From CAZMGT01 sp964565895 (lineage in GTDB: Bacteria > Armatimonadota > Zipacnadia > UBA1398 > CAZMGT01): DNA of 33,522 nucleotides. Below the pieces are notes generated by a model. It did no database searches and was not told the origin of the DNA. It saw only the letters and a program-made list of their open reading frames with translations. The position numbers were made by a program, and so were the translations under genes. Numbering within the stretch: position 1 is the stretch's first letter; every line of letters begins with the position of its first letter. Shown piece after piece: positions 30,647 through 33,522 of this stretch. The stretch covers positions 1 through 33,522 of the forward strand of contig CAZMGT010000044.1 in NCBI GenBank assembly GCA_964565895.1, given 5' to 3'.

Positions 30647-32254
30647 GTGCAGGCTCATTTTTCCCGAAAGTGGGTTGGAGCTAGAAAGAAAGTCCGATAT
30701 TGCCCGAAAGAGGTAAAATGGCTTTCCGAGCAGAGCAAAAAAGACCCACACAGCAAGAACCAGCATGGGCTAACTTGGCGCGAGGAGTTAGAACGTAGAC
30801 TTCAGCAAGGCAGTCAGGGAATCCCTTCTTTTCCCTGCGTTCCCGACCCTTCCAACCCTCTCTGCAAAGCGTGCCGCAACAAACCCGAGGATTTCAGCGA
30901 ACATTACGGCTTCGACGAGCTGGGTACACAAGTTTGTGGCGGTCGCACGCCGGTAAACCCTGGGCGTGAGGCAGCTAAGGCGGTAGAAAAGGCGCTAACG
31001 CCCGCTGGAAGAGACAAGACCGAAACGCGCCGCCGTCCAAGGACCCGCCGCGCGAGCGTGCGGCGGTGCCCGCCTCCGTACGTGCAGGTAACGCTTAGGA
31101 ACTTTGAGGCGGAAAATGGGATATTGCGCGTTACTCCTGGTCTTGAGATTATGATTAGGTTTTATCAGTGGAGCGAAAGTATTGTTTTCGCGACGTACGG
31201 TCAGACCAGAGTGACGGCAACAAGAAAGGGCCGATACCTTCAGAGCAGCGACCTTGCTCGTTGGTTTTCAGAAAATGCGCTGAAGGAGCGCGACGTGCTT
31301 CGCATAGAGGCACCACGTACTTCCAAGGAGTTACCTCGTCTTTACGCTGTGCACGGAGCTGTTGAAGAGGAGTGGACCGCTGAACACGAGTCGGAGAGCG
31401 AGCGCGAAACGTATGGACAGCCGCTCAGAGATTTTGTCTACCACGAGCTGAGTAAGAGCGAAGTGTACCTCAGCGCCGCAGGCATTGCGCGCCGGCTTCA
31501 GCGCGATGTTCACAAAGGTATTGACGACGCCGTTGTTCTACGATGCTTACGCGCGAACCCACATTTGTTTGCCCCCCGCGAAGGCTGCAGCACGTTTTGG
31601 GGGCTTAGTGCGTGGACAAGCGGCTTGCGCCCAAGAGGCGTGGATAAGCAATCACTGGTTTTCGCCATTGCGGATCGCGACCTTGTCTATGAGTGCCTTC
31701 GCGAGAGGAACGAGCCAGCGAGCACTGCTGAAATCGCCGAGTGGATTGCAGGGTACTTCCGCATCCCTGCAGGCGAGGTAAAGTCAACTAGTTTTCTTTC
31801 CCCGAGCGACTCTCGCTTGATTCGGCTCACGGACGGCCGATGGGGACTTGCTGAGTGGATTGAGCAGTGGAAACGGGGGCTAGAACTTTGCCAACGCAGG
31901 CTGGACGAGTGGAGTAAGATTACGAAACGACTGGCAGTGCTCAGATCGCAGGAGGACAGAATCGGAGCTTCCCTTCTGGCTCTTCGGCGGTCGATATTTG
32001 CGCGCCTTTCGGCGGGCTCTCTTCCGTGGTTCTATAGGTTTTTTATCAGACTAGGAATGCTTTTGGCACCTCGGCTGAGGCGCAGGTCCGCGCGAGTTTG
32101 CCAGGAAATCGCCGGGCTGGAGAGGAAACTGAGCGCGGTGCAAAAAGCAATGCGGGCGGACGAAGAATCGCTGCGGTCCGTCGATAACGAGCAGCTTACC
32201 AGGCAACGCGATCGCCTCGTCGCGCTTTTGTCGTCTATTGTGGAGAGTCCGTAA
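30647..32254 (+). CDS. Unrecognised protein: tandem winged-helix-like modules and C-terminal coiled coil
   Basis: This 535-residue protein matches no family I can name. The N-terminus is basic, followed by a Cys cluster (CVPDPSNPLCKAC) and a basic RRRPRTRRASVRR linker. Residues about 145-245 look beta-rich. Two winged-helix-like repeats follow: about 260-325, ending FWGLSAW, and about 345-405, ending RWGLAEW. The second resembles HARE-HTH or RpoE-type modules (STAEIAEWIAGYFRIPAGEV). Residues about 410-530 are long charged helices, likely a coiled coil, interrupted by a hydrophobic WFYRFFIRLGMLLAP. The GTG start at 30647 has GAGGG nine bases upstream. Codon use is less GC-rich than in upstream genes. 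It ends 6 bases before the HerA-like gene, so they probably act together. DNA binding is inference. Confidence 0.6.
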   Translation: MQAHFSRKWVGARKKVRYCPKEVKWLSEQSKKDPHSKNQHGLTWREELERRLQQGSQGIPSFPCVPDPSNPLCKACRNKPEDFSEHYGFDELGTQVCGGRTPVNPGREAAKAVEKALTPAGRDKTETRRRPRTRRASVRRCPPPYVQVTLRNFEAENGILRVTPGLEIMIRFYQWSESIVFATYGQTRVTATRKGRYLQSSDLARWFSENALKERDVLRIEAPRTSKELPRLYAVHGAVEEEWTAEHESESERETYGQPLRDFVYHELSKSEVYLSAAGIARRLQRDVHKGIDDAVVLRCLRANPHLFAPREGCSTFWGLSAWTSGLRPRGVDKQSLVFAIADRDLVYECLRERNEPASTAEIAEWIAGYFRIPAGEVKSTSFLSPSDSRLIRLTDGRWGLAEWIEQWKRGLELCQRRLDEWSKITKRLAVLRSQEDRIGASLLALRRSIFARLSAGSLPWFYRFFIRLGMLLAPRLRRRSARVCQEIAGLERKLSAVQKAMRADEESLRSVDNEQLTRQRDRLVALLSSIVESP

Positions 32255-32260
32255 GGAGGG

Positions 32261-33480
32261 GTGAATATGCCTCGATTTACAATACCGGTGAACAGCTTTA
32301 GGCGGCAGTATCTTGAAGTTCCGGAGGAACTCGTGCGCCTGTTTCCGACCCGGCTAGAAAAACTGCCTGTGCGTGCCGTAGATGATGACGGAAACGAATA
32401 TGTAGTCGACCTTTATCCTTCTCGGCGGCTTTTGGGTGGACTTGGTGAGTTGTATCGCTACTATGAACCTGACGAGGACTCCAATGTCGTGATTGCGGTA
32501 GACACCTCCCAGCCAGAGCCCATCAGGATTTCGTTTGACAGCCGTACTCCAGTGAGTGCGAGGGGGCTGTTCGTGGGAAAGCGATATAACATGGTCGCTG
32601 CGCGCAAGTACGAGTTGGGTAGAGACTACTATTTTCCGATCGTCGATTTGCTTACCCATGTCTTTGTCTGCGGCGTAACGGGATCTGGAAAGACTGTGCT
32701 CGCAAAGGCAGTAATTGAAGAGGCTGCATTGCATGGCATTCCAAGCATCTTGGTTGATCTGAAGGGCGACCTTAGCTCATTGGCTATCGCCCCCTTTGAA
32801 AGTTCGCCTCAAGACTTCGAAGAGTGGATCGAAGGCGCAACCACGGAAGAGCGCAAGAGATGTGCTCAGGACGCGGCAAAAAGACATAGGCAAGGGTTAG
32901 AAGAGTTTGGCTTGGACGTCCGCGCTGGCGAGCAGTTCGCTCGCCGGGTCGTTGTGCGCATCTACACACCGCGGTCAAGCAAAGGACTTCAAATGAGCTT
33001 CGGTTCGCAGTTTGAGGCTCCTGAGGATCCGAAAAGAATGTTCCAGCAAGACAGGGAGACTTTCGATGATCTCGTCGCGTCGCTGACAAACGCGTTTATC
33101 GATCGCCTGTATCCTGGGACGAAAAGAACACGCATCGAAAACGAGAGGAACTATCTTTACGAAATCGTGCATTATGCTTGGTTACACGGTATCGACCTCT
33201 CCGGTGAGGAAGGACTGAAGAGTCTTTTGCGTCTCGTTCAGGATCCGCCCTTCGAAACGATAGGAGGCCTGCCTGTCGACCAGTACATTAACGCTGAGAA
33301 CAGAAAGGCAAGGCTTGTAAACAAGATCAACACGCTTCTTTCCGGGCCTGAAAGAATGTGGTTCCTGGGTGCTCCACTACAGATAGAAAAACTCTTGGCT
33401 TGCGAGGATGGCCGGGTCCCGGTAAACGTCATTAACGTCTCCCATCTAGACCATTTTGAGGATAGGAGTTTTGTTGTAGC
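32261..33480 (+). CDS. HerA/DUF853-like ATPase, truncated at the contig end
   Basis: About 406 codons of a P-loop ATPase are present. The Walker A motif is in HVFVCGVTGSGKTVLAKAVI (about 130-150), followed by IPSILVDLKGDLSSLA, the phrase typical of the HerA/FtsK-superfamily group once called DUF853 or VirB4-like. RVVVRIYTPRSSKGLQM and LVQDPPFETIGGLPVDQY also fit that group. Family proteins are usually several hundred residues longer, with Walker B and arginine-finger segments after the cut. The apparent stop at 33500-33502 lies in adapter sequence, so the true C-terminus is missing. A TTG codon at 32261 is in frame, but ATG 32267, directly after AAGGAGG, is the more likely start. HerA-type ATPases pump or unwind DNA and occur in DNA repair, conjugation and defence systems. 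Confidence 0.8.
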
Positions 33481-33522
33481 AGATCGGAAGAGCGTCGTGT
33501 AGGGAAAGAGTGTAGATCTCGG
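33481..33522. other. Illumina adapter read-through (assembly artefact)
   Basis: The last 42 bases start AGATCGGAAGAGCGTCGTGT and continue as the reverse complement of the common Illumina TruSeq universal adapter. This is not genomic sequence. It creates a false in-frame ending (residues DRKSVV plus stop) on the HerA-like gene and should be trimmed. Confidence 0.97.

Noticed and set aside
30545..30647. An attachment site formed by the tRNA-Arg 3' end
   Set aside because: No second copy of the tRNA 3' sequence and no integrase gene are present before the contig ends, so it remains only a suspicion.
1..33522. CRISPR arrays, insertion sequences, rRNA genes or an origin
   Set aside because: No regularly spaced repeats, transposase motifs, rRNA-like sequence or DnaA-box clusters were noticed on either strand.

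Overview
The window looks like one complete assembly contig from a GC-rich bacterium. It starts inside an EF-Tu gene, a repeated gene where assemblies often break, and its last 42 bases match the reverse complement of a standard Illumina adapter. The gene content includes a sigma-H factor beside a tRNA-Thr/Tyr/Thr-tuf cluster, a SpoIIM-family protein, a YhaM-type nuclease, and a secreted or corrinoid-type set (DUF6807, DUF4091/GH123-like, PhoD, UroD/MtaA-like, sugar TIM barrels, aldo/keto reductase). This combination suggests a heterotrophic, carbohydrate-degrading lineage such as Armatimonadota or another deep Terrabacteria group. That placement is inference; there is no rRNA to confirm it.

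Layout. 1-1350 (minus): sigH with its own consensus promoter and structured leader, then tRNA-Thr(TGT), an apparent second promoter, tRNA-Tyr, tRNA-Thr(GGT) and tuf. 1402-4994 (minus): a promoter, an orphan complex-I/Mrp antiporter-like membrane protein, a two-CBS-domain protein and an ArsB/NhaD-type permease. 4964-13293 (plus): a dense co-directional run with a secreted toroid-like protein, a membrane protein, a PfkB sugar kinase, two tandem GAF proteins with degenerate GGDEF domains, a TIM-barrel sugar isomerase/epimerase, a 65-residue protein and a YhaM-like OB/HD nuclease. 13303-21264 (minus): a tight operon reading sorE-like dehydrogenase with a duplicated C-terminal domain, srlD-like sorbitol-6-P dehydrogenase, fused E1 alpha-beta 2-oxoacid dehydrogenase, mtlD-like polyol-phosphate dehydrogenase, lipoyl-less E2 and a SpoIIM-family protein. 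21365-30397: a class II aldolase, DUF6807 protein, PhoD phosphatase, aldo/keto reductase, a CAT-anticodon tRNA, HAD phosphatase, UroD/MtaA-like protein and GH123-like protein. 30394-30621: tRNA-Ser(GCT) and tRNA-Arg(ACG). 30647-33480: a compositionally different segment holding a novel winged-helix/coiled-coil protein and a truncated HerA-like ATPase.

How the parts may work together. The 13-22 kb block can be read as polyol-phosphate and ketose-phosphate interconversion (SorE, SrlD, MtlD, and a divergent aldolase) coupled genetically to 2-oxoacid oxidation (E1, E2). E3, a lipoyl carrier and a sugar transporter are not in the window. The secreted hydrolase-type proteins fit a polysaccharide or organophosphate scavenging lifestyle. 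The terminal HerA pair is the best candidate for an undescribed system, possibly defence or mobile-element biology, but it is cut by the contig end. No CRISPR array, IS element, rRNA or integrase was seen.
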